Origin: Aminomonas paucivorans DSM 12260
GTDB lineage: Bacteria > Synergistota > Synergistia > Synergistales > Synergistaceae
Reading direction: 5' to 3'
Length of the DNA: 64,000 bases
Assembly: GCF_000165795.1 (NCBI RefSeq)
Contig: NZ_CM001022.1
Coordinates: 248,001-312,000 of the forward strand
How positions within the stretch are numbered: the stretch's first letter is position 1; the number at the start of each line of letters is the position of its first letter. Under the pieces are notes generated by a model. That model saw nothing but the letters and a program-made list of their open reading frames with translations. It was not told the DNA's origin and did no database searches. Made by a program: the position numbers and the translations under genes. Positions 17,388-26,606 of the stretch are shown here, piece by piece.

Positions 17388-18174
17388 CCCCAGGTTCCGT
17401 CAACCCTTCGATCCGCTCCGGCCACGCGTACACGTTCATCCGTCCCTCCCGGGCGAAGCCCACCAGGGTGATCCCTCCCCTTCGGGCCGCGTCCACCCCT
17501 GCGGCTGTGGCGGCGGAGACGCTGGCCAGGAGGGGAATCCGCGCCCCCTGCGCCTTGTAGACCATGTCCGCCGGGAGGCGTCCCGAGACGGCAAGGAAGC
17601 AGTCCTCCGGTTCCAACCCTTCCTTCAGAGCCCACCCCACCGCTTTGTCCACCGCGTTGTGTCGCCCCACGTCCTCCACCAGGAAACGCCTCGAGGTGGT
17701 CGTCGAGACGAGCACCGCCACGTGGACGCTGCCGGTCTTCCGAAAGAGAGGACCCTCCGCCAGCTGCGCCACAACCCCTTCCAGGGAGGCGAAGGGCAGG
17801 GACCACCGCACCTTCAGGGGACCCAGACGCGCCGCCTCCAGGTCCTTGGGGTCCACCAACCGGGTGGCGGCGGTGTGCAGCCTCCGGGCCAGGGGAGGGA
17901 TGCCCTCTCGGGGGGTCCTTCGGGTCACCCGGACCCGTCCCGGCTCCAGGGAGAGGTCCTCCACGTCCTCCCGGGAGAGGATGCGTCTGCGACAGGCCAG
18001 GTTTCCCAGGGCCCAGAGTTCCTCGTTCCCCCGGGTGAGGATCACCTGTGCCTCCTCCAGCCCGTCCACCTCCAGGGTCAGGGGAACCTCCTCCAGCAGC
18101 TCGTCCGTCCAGGGGCGGCAGGTGCCGTCCCGAAAGGCCCGAAGGATCTCCATCCGACGTACCGGCGTTTCCAT
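17344..18174 (-). CDS. fdhD: FdhD-family formate dehydrogenase accessory protein lacking the CxxC motif
   Basis: 276 residues; ATG 18174 (METPVRR) has AAAGGAGG seven bases upstream. Family motifs are clear: PLTLEVDG, FRKTGSVHVAVLV, EDVGRHNAVDKAVGWAL, SGRLPADMVYKAQGARIPLLASVSAAT, LVGFAREGRMNVYAWPERI. FdhD carries sulfur from the IscS desulfurase to the Mo/W cofactor. The Cys pair usually found in the central loop (CxxC) is absent; the equivalent segment reads REGIPPLARRLHTAAT. Function with selenocysteine enzymes may differ, which is inference. Convergent with and overlapping mobA. Confidence 0.88.
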   Translation of the reverse strand: METPVRRMEILRAFRDGTCRPWTDELLEEVPLTLEVDGLEEAQVILTRGNEELWALGNLACRRRILSREDVEDLSLEPGRVRVTRRTPREGIPPLARRLHTAATRLVDPKDLEAARLGPLKVRWSLPFASLEGVVAQLAEGPLFRKTGSVHVAVLVSTTTSRRFLVEDVGRHNAVDKAVGWALKEGLEPEDCFLAVSGRLPADMVYKAQGARIPLLASVSAATAAGVDAARRGGITLVGFAREGRMNVYAWPERIEGLTEPGAIGTPGTAPAAEGC

Positions 18175-18351
18175 GGGGTCGCCTCCTTTTCTTGGCATTG
18201 TAGCCTTGACGGAGGAGGAAGAGTCCCTCCAATTTCCTGAAACTTTGTTGCAATAACTCCGCTTTCCCCTTAGCCTGGATTGCGGAAAAAACAGGGGGTG
18301 TTTGCCTTTGAGAAAAGCAAAATTGCGTTTTTTTGTATGGGTCAAAGCACC

Positions 18352-18380
18352 TTGTGAGGATCCGGGGTGTGAGGTATCAT
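18352..18380 (+). promoter_or_regulatory. Candidate promoter of the hydrogenase operon
   Basis: TTGTGA (18352-18357) and TATCAT (18375-18380) are spaced by 17 bases in the AT-richer 317-base gap between fdhD and the operon. A second TATGAT lies at 18439-18444. The gap otherwise shows no gene. Confidence 0.4.
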
Positions 18381-18491
18381 CGTGGACGCCTTTATTTTGT
18401 GAAACCGTGGACGTTACCTCGGGAAGGCGTGGGCAGGGTATGATAGGGCAAGGATCGAACAGAAGCACTATAAAGGAGGCGAGGTAAAGCG

Positions 18492-19010
18492 ATGAGCTGC
18501 GGTGAAAACAATCCTCAGTACCAGGAGTTGGGGGCCTTCATCGACGGGCTTCCGGAAAAGCGCGGGGAGCTCATCACGGTGCTCCACAAGGCCCAGGGCA
18601 TCTTCGGGTATCTGCCCGAGGAGGTGCAGGCCTTCGTGGCGAAGAAGCTGGACATCCCCCTGGCGAAGGTCTACGGGGTGGTGACGTTCTACTCCTTCTT
18701 CACCATGGTGCCCAAGGGCAAGGTGGTGGTGTCGGTGTGCATGGGAACGGCCTGCTACGTCCGGGGGGCCGAGGAAGTGCTGGCGGAGCTGGAGAAAGTC
18801 CTGGGGATCAAGGCGGGGCAGGTGAGCGCCGACGGGCATTTTTCCCTGGATACCCTGCGGTGTGTGGGGGCCTGCGGCCTTGCGCCGGTGGTCATCATCA
18901 ACGGCAAGGTCTACGGACGCCTGACTCCCGCCCAGATCCCGGGGATCATCGCTCCCTACCGCCCCGTGACCCAGACCGCTTCCCAGGAGGTGTGTTCCTG
19001 TCATGTCTGA
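18492..19010 (+). CDS. hndA: HndA/NuoE-like [2Fe-2S] subunit of bifurcating hydrogenase
   Basis: 172 residues, RBS AAAGGAGGCGAGG. Motifs VLHKAQGIFGYLPEEVQ, VYGVVTFYSFFTMVPKG and the cluster Cys in CMGTACYVRG and CVGACGLAPV are typical. The C-terminus adds a short Cys-containing tail (EVCSCHV) not present in the paralogue at 10408. It passes electrons within the HndABCD complex. Overlaps the next gene by 8 bases. Confidence 0.9.
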   Translation: MSCGENNPQYQELGAFIDGLPEKRGELITVLHKAQGIFGYLPEEVQAFVAKKLDIPLAKVYGVVTFYSFFTMVPKGKVVVSVCMGTACYVRGAEEVLAELEKVLGIKAGQVSADGHFSLDTLRCVGACGLAPVVIINGKVYGRLTPAQIPGIIAPYRPVTQTASQEVCSCHV

Positions 19011-19407
19011 GAAGATCCGCTCCCTCGACGAACTGCGCAAGATCAAGCAGCAGATGAAGGACGGCACGGACCTTCGCGAGAAGGGCCAGAACATCGAGAA
19101 CCTCATCGACGTGAAGGTCAGCATGGCCACCTGCGGGATCGCCTCCGGCGCCCGGGAGACCATGTCGGAGATGATGGAGGAGGCCAAGGCCCGGGGGTTG
19201 GACAACGTGGTGTTCACCCAGTGCGGCTGCATGGGCCTCTGCCACTCCGAGCCCACCATCATGATCACCCGCCCCGGAGAGGAGCCGGTGACCTACGGCA
19301 ACGTGAAGGGACGGGAACGCATCAAGGAGATCTTCGACCACACCATCGAAAAGGGCGAGCTGGTGGACGGGGTCATCCCCGTAAGCTACCGCACCTCCCA
19401 CGAATAA
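19003..19407 (+). CDS. hndB: HndB-like [2Fe-2S] subunit of bifurcating hydrogenase
   Basis: 134 residues. It begins IRSLDELRKIKQQMKDG and contains ATCGIASGARETMSE and CGCMGLCHSEPTIMI, a thioredoxin-like ferredoxin fold. Paralogous to the gene at 10907. The overlap with hndA indicates coupled translation. Confidence 0.88.
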   Translation: MSEKIRSLDELRKIKQQMKDGTDLREKGQNIENLIDVKVSMATCGIASGARETMSEMMEEAKARGLDNVVFTQCGCMGLCHSEPTIMITRPGEEPVTYGNVKGRERIKEIFDHTIEKGELVDGVIPVSYRTSHE

Positions 19408-19425
19408 GGGGGCCGCTGGACGATC

Positions 19426-21219
19426 ATGGCTCAGATGAAGATGCACATCCTGGTCTGCGGCGGCACGGGCTGCATTTCTTCCCAGAGCGACGTGCTGGCC
19501 CAGGCCCTGAAGGACGCCCTCAAGGAACAGGGGTTGGAGAACGAAGTGAAGGTGGTCCTCTCGGGCTGCTTCGGCTTCTGCGAGCAGGGGCCCATCGTCA
19601 AGGTGGCCCCGGACAACACCTTCTACGTGAAGGTGACCCCGGAGGACGCGGGGGAGATCGTGGCGGAGCACATCGTCAAGGGGCGCAAGGTGGACCGCCT
19701 GCTCTACCAGGACCCGGAGACCCGGGAGCACGTCGCCGACTCCAAGCACATGGATTTCTACAAGAAGCAGATGCGCATCGCCCTCCGGAACTGCGGCTTC
19801 CTGGATCCGGAGAACGTGCAGGAATACATCGCCCGGGACGGCTACGAGGCCCTGGGACGGGTGCTCTCCACCATGAAGCCCGCCGACGTGGTGGACACGG
19901 TGAAGAAGTCCGGCCTCCGGGGTCGCGGTGGCGGCGGGTTCCCCACGGGGCTCAAGTGGGAGATCGCCAGCAAGTACGGGGCGGACCAGAAGTACGTCAT
20001 CTGCAACGCCGACGAGGGAGATCCCGGGGCGTTCATGGACCGGTCCATCCTCGAAGGGGATCCCCACTCTGTGGTGGAGGCCATGGCCATCTGCGGCTAC
20101 GCCATCGGCGCCAGCAAGGGCATGGTGTACATCCGCGCCGAGTACCCCCTGGCGGTGGAGCGCCTCCAGAAGGCCATCGTGGCGGCTCGGGAGATCGGCC
20201 TGCTGGGAAAGGACATCCTGGGCACGGGCTTCGACTTCGACATCGAGCTGCGCTACGGCGCCGGGGCCTTCGTCTGCGGCGAGGAGACCGCCCTCATCCA
20301 GTCCCTGGAGGGCAACCGGGGCGAGCCCACCAGCAAGCCCCCCTTCCCGGCGGAGAAGGGCTTCTGGGGCAAGCCTTCCAACGTGAACAACGTGGAGACC
20401 TTCGCCAACGTGCCGCCCATCATCCTCAAGGGGGCGGACTGGTTCGCCTCCATCGGCACGGAGAAGTCCAAGGGCACCAAGGTGTTCGCCCTGGCGGGGA
20501 AGGTGAACAACGTGGGGCTGGTGGAAGTGCCCATGGGCACCACCCTCCGAGAGGTCATCTACGACATCGGCGGCGGCATCCGGGACGGCAAGGCCTTCAA
20601 GGCCGTGCAGACCGGCGGTCCCTCCGGGGGCTGCCTCACCCAGAAGCACCTGGACACCCCCATCGACTTCGACAACCTCATCGCCGCGGGTTCCATGATG
20701 GGCTCCGGCGGGATGATCGTCATGGACGAGGACAACTGCATGGTCTCGGTGGCCAAGTTCTACCTGGAGTTCACCGTGGAGGAGTCCTGCGGCAAGTGCA
20801 CCCCCTGTCGGGTGGGCAACAAGCGGATGCACGAGATCCTGGAGAAGATCACCCAGGGCAAGGGCACGGAGAAGGACCTGGCCCGGCTTCGGGAGCTGGC
20901 CCTGGTCATCAAGGACACGGCCCTCTGCGGTCTGGGACAGACCGCCCCGAACCCGGTGCTGTCCACCCTGGACAACTTCGGGGACGAGTACCTGGCCCAC
21001 GTGCGGGATCATCGGTGCCCTGCGGGCAAGTGCAAGGACCTGGTGCAGTACGTCATCGATCCGGAGAAGTGCAAGGGATGCACCCTGTGCGCCAAGGTCT
21101 GTCCCGCCGGGGCGGTGACGGGCAAGCTGAAGGAAGCGCACGTCATCGACCAGGAGAAGTGCGTCAAGTGCGGCGCCTGCTTCAGCGCGTGCAAGTTCGG
21201 CGCCATCTCCAAGAGCTAG
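19426..21219 (+). CDS. hndC: HndC/NuoF-like flavin and NAD(P)-binding subunit of bifurcating hydrogenase
   Basis: 597 residues. N-terminal ferredoxin-like domain (VCGGTGCISSQS, SGCFGFCEQGP), FMN/NAD motifs GLRGRGGGGFPTGLKW and NADEGDPGAFMDRS, GAGAFVCGEETAL, SCGKCTPCRVGN, and two C-terminal [4Fe-4S] motifs (CKGCTLCAKVCP, CVKCGACFSAC). It carries the flavin that links NAD(P)H and ferredoxin to H2 metabolism. Close in sequence and identical in length to the formate-module paralogue. Confidence 0.92.
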   Translation: MAQMKMHILVCGGTGCISSQSDVLAQALKDALKEQGLENEVKVVLSGCFGFCEQGPIVKVAPDNTFYVKVTPEDAGEIVAEHIVKGRKVDRLLYQDPETREHVADSKHMDFYKKQMRIALRNCGFLDPENVQEYIARDGYEALGRVLSTMKPADVVDTVKKSGLRGRGGGGFPTGLKWEIASKYGADQKYVICNADEGDPGAFMDRSILEGDPHSVVEAMAICGYAIGASKGMVYIRAEYPLAVERLQKAIVAAREIGLLGKDILGTGFDFDIELRYGAGAFVCGEETALIQSLEGNRGEPTSKPPFPAEKGFWGKPSNVNNVETFANVPPIILKGADWFASIGTEKSKGTKVFALAGKVNNVGLVEVPMGTTLREVIYDIGGGIRDGKAFKAVQTGGPSGGCLTQKHLDTPIDFDNLIAAGSMMGSGGMIVMDEDNCMVSVAKFYLEFTVEESCGKCTPCRVGNKRMHEILEKITQGKGTEKDLARLRELALVIKDTALCGLGQTAPNPVLSTLDNFGDEYLAHVRDHRCPAGKCKDLVQYVIDPEKCKGCTLCAKVCPAGAVTGKLKEAHVIDQEKCVKCGACFSACKFGAISKS

Positions 21220-21238
21220 AGGGCGGGAGGCAGAAACG

Positions 21239-22996
21239 ATGATCAGCCTGAATATCGACGGCAAGTACGTCAAGGTCCCCGAGGGCTCCACCATCCTGGA
21301 CGCGGCGAAGGCCCTGGGCATCGAGATCCCCACGCTGTGCCACCTGGATCTGCATGCGGTAGGCCTGGTGAACAAGGGCGCATCCTGCCGGATCTGCGTG
21401 GTGGAGGTGAAGGGGCGCCGCAACCTGGCCCCCGCCTGTGCCACCCCGGCGGTGGAGGGGATGGAGGTCAAGACGAACACCATCCGGGTGCTCAACGCCC
21501 GGAAGACGGTGCTGGAGCTGCTCCTTTCGGACCACCCGAAGGACTGCCTCACCTGCGCCAAGAGCGGCAACTGCGAACTCCAGGAGATGGCGGAGCGCTT
21601 CTGCCTGCGGGAGAACCGCTACGAGGGGGGCCTGCAGTCCACCTACAAAAAGGACCATTCTCCCTCCCTGGAGCGGGACATGGACAAGTGCGTCATGTGT
21701 CGGCGCTGCGAGACCATGTGCAACGAGGTCCAGACCGTGGGGGTGCTCTCCGGGGTGAACCGGGGCTTTACCTCCGTGGTGGCTCCGGCCTTCGAGAAGC
21801 CCCTGGAGGAGTCGGTGTGCACCTTCTGCGGCCAGTGTGCCGCCGTGTGCCCCACCGGGGCGCTGGTGGAGCGGGACTACTCCTGGCAGGTCATTGAGGC
21901 CCTGGCGGACCCGGAGAAGGTGGTGGTGGTGCAGACTGCCCCGGCGGTGCGCGCCGCCCTGGGGGAGGAGTTCGGTCTGGAGCCCGGCACCCTGGTGACG
22001 GGCAAGATGGCCGCGGCCCTTCGGGCCCTGGGTTTCGACCACGTCTTCGACACGGACTTCGCCGCGGACCTCACCATCATGGAGGAGGCCTCGGAGTTCC
22101 TGGACCGCCTCACCCGACACCTGAACGGGGACAAGGACGTGCGGCTTCCCATCCTCACCTCCTGCTGCCCCGCCTGGGTGAAGTTCTTCGAGCACCAGTT
22201 CCCCGACATGCTGGACGTGCCCTCCACGGCCAAGTCCCCCCAGCAGATGTTCGGGGCCATCGCCAAGAGCTACTTCGCCCAGAAGCTGGGGATCCCCCGG
22301 GAGAAGATGGTGGTGGTCTCCATCATGCCCTGCCTGGCGAAGAAGTACGAGTGCTCCCGACCCGAATTCGCCGAGAACGGGAACCCCGACGTGGACATCT
22401 CCATCTCCACCCGGGAGCTGGCGCATCTCATCAAACGGGCCAACATCGACTTCCTGGCTCTGCCCGACGAGGACTTCGACAAGCCCCTGGGCGAGTCCAC
22501 GGGCGCCGCGGTCATCTTCGGCACCACCGGCGGGGTCATCGAGGCGGCGGTGCGCTCTGCCGTGGAGTGGGCGACCAAGCAGCCCCTGGATTCCGTGGAC
22601 TTCACCGCCCTTCGGGGCTTCCAGGGATGCCGGGAGGCGAAGCTCCCCGTGGGAGATCTGACGCTGCACATCGGCATCGCCCACGGCCTGGGCAACGCCC
22701 GGCGGCTTCTGGAGGCGGTCAGGAAGGGAGAGGTGGAGCCCTTCCACGCCATCGAGATCATGGCCTGTCCCGGCGGCTGCGTGGGCGGCGGCGGCCAGCC
22801 CTACCACCACGGCAACCTGGAGATCGTGAAGAAGCGCGCCGAGGCCATCTACCGAGAGGATCGAAACAAACCCATCCGGAAGTCCCACGAGAACCCGGAC
22901 ATCATCCGGCTCTACGAGGAGTTCCTGGGCAAGCCCCTGGGCGAGGTGTCCCACCACCTGCTCCATACTCACTACTTCAAGCGCAGCGAGCAGTAG
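21239..22996 (+). CDS. hndD: [FeFe] hydrogenase catalytic subunit (group A, HndD type)
   Basis: 585 residues, RBS GGGAGG. Fe-S ligands: [2Fe-2S] C34/C50/C53/C67; His-ligated H99/C103/C106/C112; [4Fe-4S] C151-C161 and C194-C204. H-cluster motifs are L1 TSCCPAW (C309, C310), L2 MPCLAKKYE (C365) and L3 MACPGGCVGGGGQP (C510, C514), followed by the small C-terminal domain. It evolves or consumes H2 in the cytoplasm, fed by hndABC encoded just upstream. A strong terminator follows, closing a four-gene operon. HydEFG maturases are not in the window. Confidence 0.95.
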   Translation: MISLNIDGKYVKVPEGSTILDAAKALGIEIPTLCHLDLHAVGLVNKGASCRICVVEVKGRRNLAPACATPAVEGMEVKTNTIRVLNARKTVLELLLSDHPKDCLTCAKSGNCELQEMAERFCLRENRYEGGLQSTYKKDHSPSLERDMDKCVMCRRCETMCNEVQTVGVLSGVNRGFTSVVAPAFEKPLEESVCTFCGQCAAVCPTGALVERDYSWQVIEALADPEKVVVVQTAPAVRAALGEEFGLEPGTLVTGKMAAALRALGFDHVFDTDFAADLTIMEEASEFLDRLTRHLNGDKDVRLPILTSCCPAWVKFFEHQFPDMLDVPSTAKSPQQMFGAIAKSYFAQKLGIPREKMVVVSIMPCLAKKYECSRPEFAENGNPDVDISISTRELAHLIKRANIDFLALPDEDFDKPLGESTGAAVIFGTTGGVIEAAVRSAVEWATKQPLDSVDFTALRGFQGCREAKLPVGDLTLHIGIAHGLGNARRLLEAVRKGEVEPFHAIEIMACPGGCVGGGGQPYHHGNLEIVKKRAEAIYREDRNKPIRKSHENPDIIRLYEEFLGKPLGEVSHHLLHTHYFKRSEQ

Positions 22997-23013
22997 GCTC
23001 CCAGCTCTGTCCG

Positions 23014-23042
23014 AGGCCCCCGGATCCCCCGGGGGCCTTTTT
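23014..23042 (+). terminator. Rho-independent terminator of the hydrogenase operon
   Basis: AGGCCCCCGG (23014-23023) pairs with 23029-23038, loop of five, followed by TTTTT. Confidence 0.9.
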
Positions 23043-23119
23043 CGTGGGGTGGTCCCGCAAACCCTCCGGCGTGCCTTAGAATCGAAGCAGTTTGTGTCCA
23101 CCCGAAGGAGGAAAGGCCC

Positions 23120-24430
23120 TTGAACATCGGGATCATCGGCGCGGGGGTCACGGGGCTCACCGCGGCCTACAGGCTTGCCCGGGCGGGGGAGAAGGTGACG
23201 GTGTTCGACCGCTCCCCGGAGGCGGGGGGCATGGTGCGCACCTTCCAGATGGGGGGAACCCGTCTGGAGTCGTTCTACCACCACTGCTTCAACAGCGACA
23301 CGGACCTGGTGTCCCTGGTGGAGGAGATGAACCTGGGGGCCCGGCTTCGCTGGAAGGCCCCGATCAACGCCCTCTGGGTGCCCCAGGGGCTGTACCGCTT
23401 CACCACTCCCGGGGACCTGCTGCGCTTTCGTCCCCTGTCCCTTGCCGGGCGGGTGCGCTTCGGCCTCCAGGTGCTGGGGGCCAAGCGGGTGAAGGACTGG
23501 AAGACCCTGGAGGGGATCACCGCCCGGGACTGGGTCTGCGCGGGCGCGGGGCGGGACGTGTGGGAGACCCTCTGGGGGCCCCTCATGCGCTCCAAGTTCG
23601 GGGACTCCGCGGAGGACGTGGCGGCGGTGTGGCTGTGGAACAAGCTGGTCCTCCGGGGGGGCAGCCGCTCCAAGGACCTGAAGAACGAGGAACTGGGCTA
23701 CCTGGAGGGGAGCTTCGGGGTGCTCTGGGACGAGGTGGCCCGGCGGATCCGCACCCTGGGCGGCCGGATCTGCCTGGGGGAGAGGGTGGACCGGATCGTC
23801 CCCCGGGAGGAGGGGGTGGAGCTTTCCGTTTCCGGAAGCCTCCAGTCCTTCGACCAGGTGCTCTTCGCCGCCGCCCCGGCGCTGTTGCCTCCCCTGGCCC
23901 CGGACCTGCCGGGGGACTACGCCGCCTCCCTGGGGGAGCTGCCCTACCAGGCGAACCTGTGTTTGTGCCTCAAGCTGGAGGGGCCGCCTCTCTCTCCCTT
24001 CTACTGGATCTCCGTGGCTCGGGAGGACTGCCCCTTCGTGGCGGCCATTGAGCACACCCGGCTGGTGGATCCCGCCGCCTACGGCGGCACGGTGCTCTAC
24101 CTCTCCCGGTACCTGGACGCGACGGACCCCCTCTTCTCGGCGGACGACGAGACGGTGGTGGCCCGCTTCCTGGAGTCCCTCACGGACCTGTACCCCCTCT
24201 TCTACCCCGACCTGGTGACGGAGAGCCACCTTTCCCGGGAACGATACGCCCAGCCCGTGGTGGGACTGGGGTACAGCGGACGGATTCCGGACCTTCGCAC
24301 CCCCCTGAAGGGGCTCTACCTGGCCTCCATGTCCCAGATCTACCCGGAGGACCGGGGGCAGAGCTACGCCGTCCGGCTGGGACGGGAGGCGGCGGAAGAG
24401 ATGCGCCGCGACGTCCGGAGGGGGCTGTAG
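23120..24430 (+). CDS. FAD-dependent amine-oxidase/protoporphyrinogen-oxidase-like protein
   Basis: 436 residues from TTG 23120 with AAGGAGG upstream. The N-terminal dinucleotide-binding motif is IGIIGAGVTGLTAAYRLARAGEKVTVFDRS with the GGM motif after it. The C-terminal FAD motif (LKGLYLASMSQIYPEDRGQSYAVRLG) is present. The family includes phytoene desaturase, protoporphyrinogen oxidase and UDP-sugar-linked oxidoreductases; the substrate cannot be read from sequence. The adjacent YYY-domain membrane protein starts one base after its stop, so both probably act together on a cell-envelope lipid or glycan. Confidence 0.75.
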   Translation: MNIGIIGAGVTGLTAAYRLARAGEKVTVFDRSPEAGGMVRTFQMGGTRLESFYHHCFNSDTDLVSLVEEMNLGARLRWKAPINALWVPQGLYRFTTPGDLLRFRPLSLAGRVRFGLQVLGAKRVKDWKTLEGITARDWVCAGAGRDVWETLWGPLMRSKFGDSAEDVAAVWLWNKLVLRGGSRSKDLKNEELGYLEGSFGVLWDEVARRIRTLGGRICLGERVDRIVPREEGVELSVSGSLQSFDQVLFAAAPALLPPLAPDLPGDYAASLGELPYQANLCLCLKLEGPPLSPFYWISVAREDCPFVAAIEHTRLVDPAAYGGTVLYLSRYLDATDPLFSADDETVVARFLESLTDLYPLFYPDLVTESHLSRERYAQPVVGLGYSGRIPDLRTPLKGLYLASMSQIYPEDRGQSYAVRLGREAAEEMRRDVRRGL

Positions 24431-24431
24431 C

Positions 24432-26606
24432 ATGCACGCCCTGGAGGTGTTGGGCCGGGTGCTGGTGCTGCTGGGGGACCTCCTCCTGCGGGAGGGAGGG
24501 CGCCTGGTGGTGTGGTGGGGGGTGCTCACCCTCCTGGGGGCGGCGACCTACCCCCTGGTGTTCCCCCTCTGTCGTCGCCTGGGCGACCGGGGCTGGGGGG
24601 TGGCCCGGGCGACGGGGCCCTTCCTGGGGGCCTACGGGGCCTGGCTGCTCTCTTCCCTGAAGCTCCTTCCCTTCGCCACCGCCTGCTGGGTCTCCGCGGC
24701 GGTCCTGGTGGGGCTGGGGGTCTGGCGGGGCCGGGGGATGCGGGACGAGCTGCTCCGCACCCTGCGACGGCGCCGGGCCCTCTTCCTGACGGAGGAGGGG
24801 GTGCTGCTCTTCGCCGGGGGGGCCTGGGCCCTGCTGCGGTCCTTCCGCCCGGACATCCTGGACCTGGAGAAGTTCATGGACTTCGGCTTCCTCAACGCCG
24901 CCCTCAAGGCCGTCTCCATGCCCCCCGTGGACATGTGGCAGGCCGGGTCGGGGATCAACTACTACTACTTCGGGCACGTCACCGCCGCCTTCGTCACGCG
25001 CCTTTCCGGGATCGCCCCGGAGCGGGCCTACAACCTCATGCTGGCCACCCTGTGCGCCCTGGCCTGCATGGTGCCCCTGGCGCTGGTCTACAGCCTGGTG
25101 CGCCGCCTGCGGGGGCAGAACTTCCGCAACGCCCTGGTGGCGGGGTTCCTGGCCGCCTCCCTGGTGGCCCTGGGGGGGAACCTCCACGGCTTCCTCTACG
25201 GCTACGCCCTGCCCCTGGCCAAGCAGGCGGGGTTGTACTCCGGGGAGGTGAAGGCCTACTGGTACCCCGACGCCACCCGGTTCATCGGGTACTTCCCTCC
25301 TACCAACGACAAGACCATCCACGAGTTCCCCGTCTACTCCTTCGTGGTGTCGGACCTGCACGGACACGTCCTGGCCATTCCCCTGGTCCTGGCCCTGGTC
25401 AGCCTGGCCTGGTGTCTGGTGCCCCGGTTCCGCCGTCCCCTCTCTCGCACCTGGCGGGACCTGCTTCCCCGGGGCTGGCCGGAGCTGCTCCCGGGGCTGC
25501 TTTTGGGGATCCTCTTCATGACCAACGCCTGGGACTACCCCATCTACTGGGGGCTCCTCTGTTGGACCGCCTTCCTCCTGCCCCTGCGGAACCTCTCGGG
25601 GAAGGAGCTGGCGGCGCGGTTCGTCGCCGCGGCCCGATGGGGCCTTCTGGCCCTGGGGGTGAGCCAGATCGTCCTTCTGCCCTTCACCCTGCACTTTTCC
25701 TCCATCGCCAAGGGCATCGGGGTGGCGAAGGACCACACCCCCCTGTGGCAGCTGGGGGTGCTCTGGGGCGGCCCCGCCCTGTGGGCCCTGGTGCTGGGGG
25801 GCTTTCTGTTCTTGGAGGGGCGTCGCCGCCGCAGGGAGGGGATCCCCACCCGCCTGTCGGAGCCGGACCGGTTCGGCCTGCTGCTCTTCGCCTACGGGGC
25901 CTTTCTGGTGCTGGTGCCGGAGCTGGTCTACCTCCGGGACATCTACGAGAACGGCTACGCCCGGGCCAACACCATGTTCAAGTTCACCTACCAGGCCTTC
26001 ATCCTCCTGGCCCTGGGCAGCGCCTACGCCGCCGGGCGGGTGCTCTCCTCCCTGGAGCGGCCGCTGGTGCGGATCCCCGGCCTCATGGCCGGGGCGCTGC
26101 TTCTGGCCATGCCCCTCTTCTACCCCCCCCTGGCGGTGTCGGGAGGCTACGCCCCTCCCGCCCGGGGGGACTATCGGGGGTTGGACGGTCTGGCCTTCCT
26201 GAAGGCCAAGGATGCGGGGGACTATGCGGCGGCCCTGTGGCTTCGGGACCGGGAGCCCCGGCAGGTGGCCATCCTGGAGGCCTACGGGGACAGCTACTCC
26301 GACCACGGACGCATCTCCATGGCCACGGGGCTGCCCACGGTGCAGGGGTGGTACGTCCACGAGTGGCTCTGGCGGGGGGACCCCCAGGTACCCCGGGACC
26401 GGGAGGGGGAGGTGCGCCGGGTGTACGAAAGCCCCGGATCTCCCGAGGCCCGGAAGGTGCTGGACCGCTACGGCATCCGGTACATCGTGGTGGGGGAGAT
26501 CGAACGGAAGAAGTTCCCCACCCTGGACGAGGCGGGGCTGGAAGCTCTGGGCAAGCAGGTCTTCTCCTCCGGCAAGACCCGGATCATCCAGGTGGAGGGG
26601 CGCTAG
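24432..26606 (+). CDS. DUF2298 / YYY-domain multi-spanning membrane protein
   Basis: 724 residues with about a dozen hydrophobic segments. It contains DILDLEKFMDFGFLNAALKA, the signature GINYYYFGHVTAAF, and YFPPTNDKTIHEFPVYSFVVSDLHGH, all typical of the Chlor_Arch_YYY/DUF2298 family. Similar proteins resemble GT-C glycosyltransferases in layout, so a polyprenyl-linked sugar transfer is possible but unproven. The C-terminal part is soluble (WLRDREPRQVAILEAYGDSYSDHGRISMATG). Its 3' end overlaps the convergent lspA gene by 23 bases. Confidence 0.8.
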   Translation: MHALEVLGRVLVLLGDLLLREGGRLVVWWGVLTLLGAATYPLVFPLCRRLGDRGWGVARATGPFLGAYGAWLLSSLKLLPFATACWVSAAVLVGLGVWRGRGMRDELLRTLRRRRALFLTEEGVLLFAGGAWALLRSFRPDILDLEKFMDFGFLNAALKAVSMPPVDMWQAGSGINYYYFGHVTAAFVTRLSGIAPERAYNLMLATLCALACMVPLALVYSLVRRLRGQNFRNALVAGFLAASLVALGGNLHGFLYGYALPLAKQAGLYSGEVKAYWYPDATRFIGYFPPTNDKTIHEFPVYSFVVSDLHGHVLAIPLVLALVSLAWCLVPRFRRPLSRTWRDLLPRGWPELLPGLLLGILFMTNAWDYPIYWGLLCWTAFLLPLRNLSGKELAARFVAAARWGLLALGVSQIVLLPFTLHFSSIAKGIGVAKDHTPLWQLGVLWGGPALWALVLGGFLFLEGRRRRREGIPTRLSEPDRFGLLLFAYGAFLVLVPELVYLRDIYENGYARANTMFKFTYQAFILLALGSAYAAGRVLSSLERPLVRIPGLMAGALLLAMPLFYPPLAVSGGYAPPARGDYRGLDGLAFLKAKDAGDYAAALWLRDREPRQVAILEAYGDSYSDHGRISMATGLPTVQGWYVHEWLWRGDPQVPRDREGEVRRVYESPGSPEARKVLDRYGIRYIVVGEIERKKFPTLDEAGLEALGKQVFSSGKTRIIQVEGR

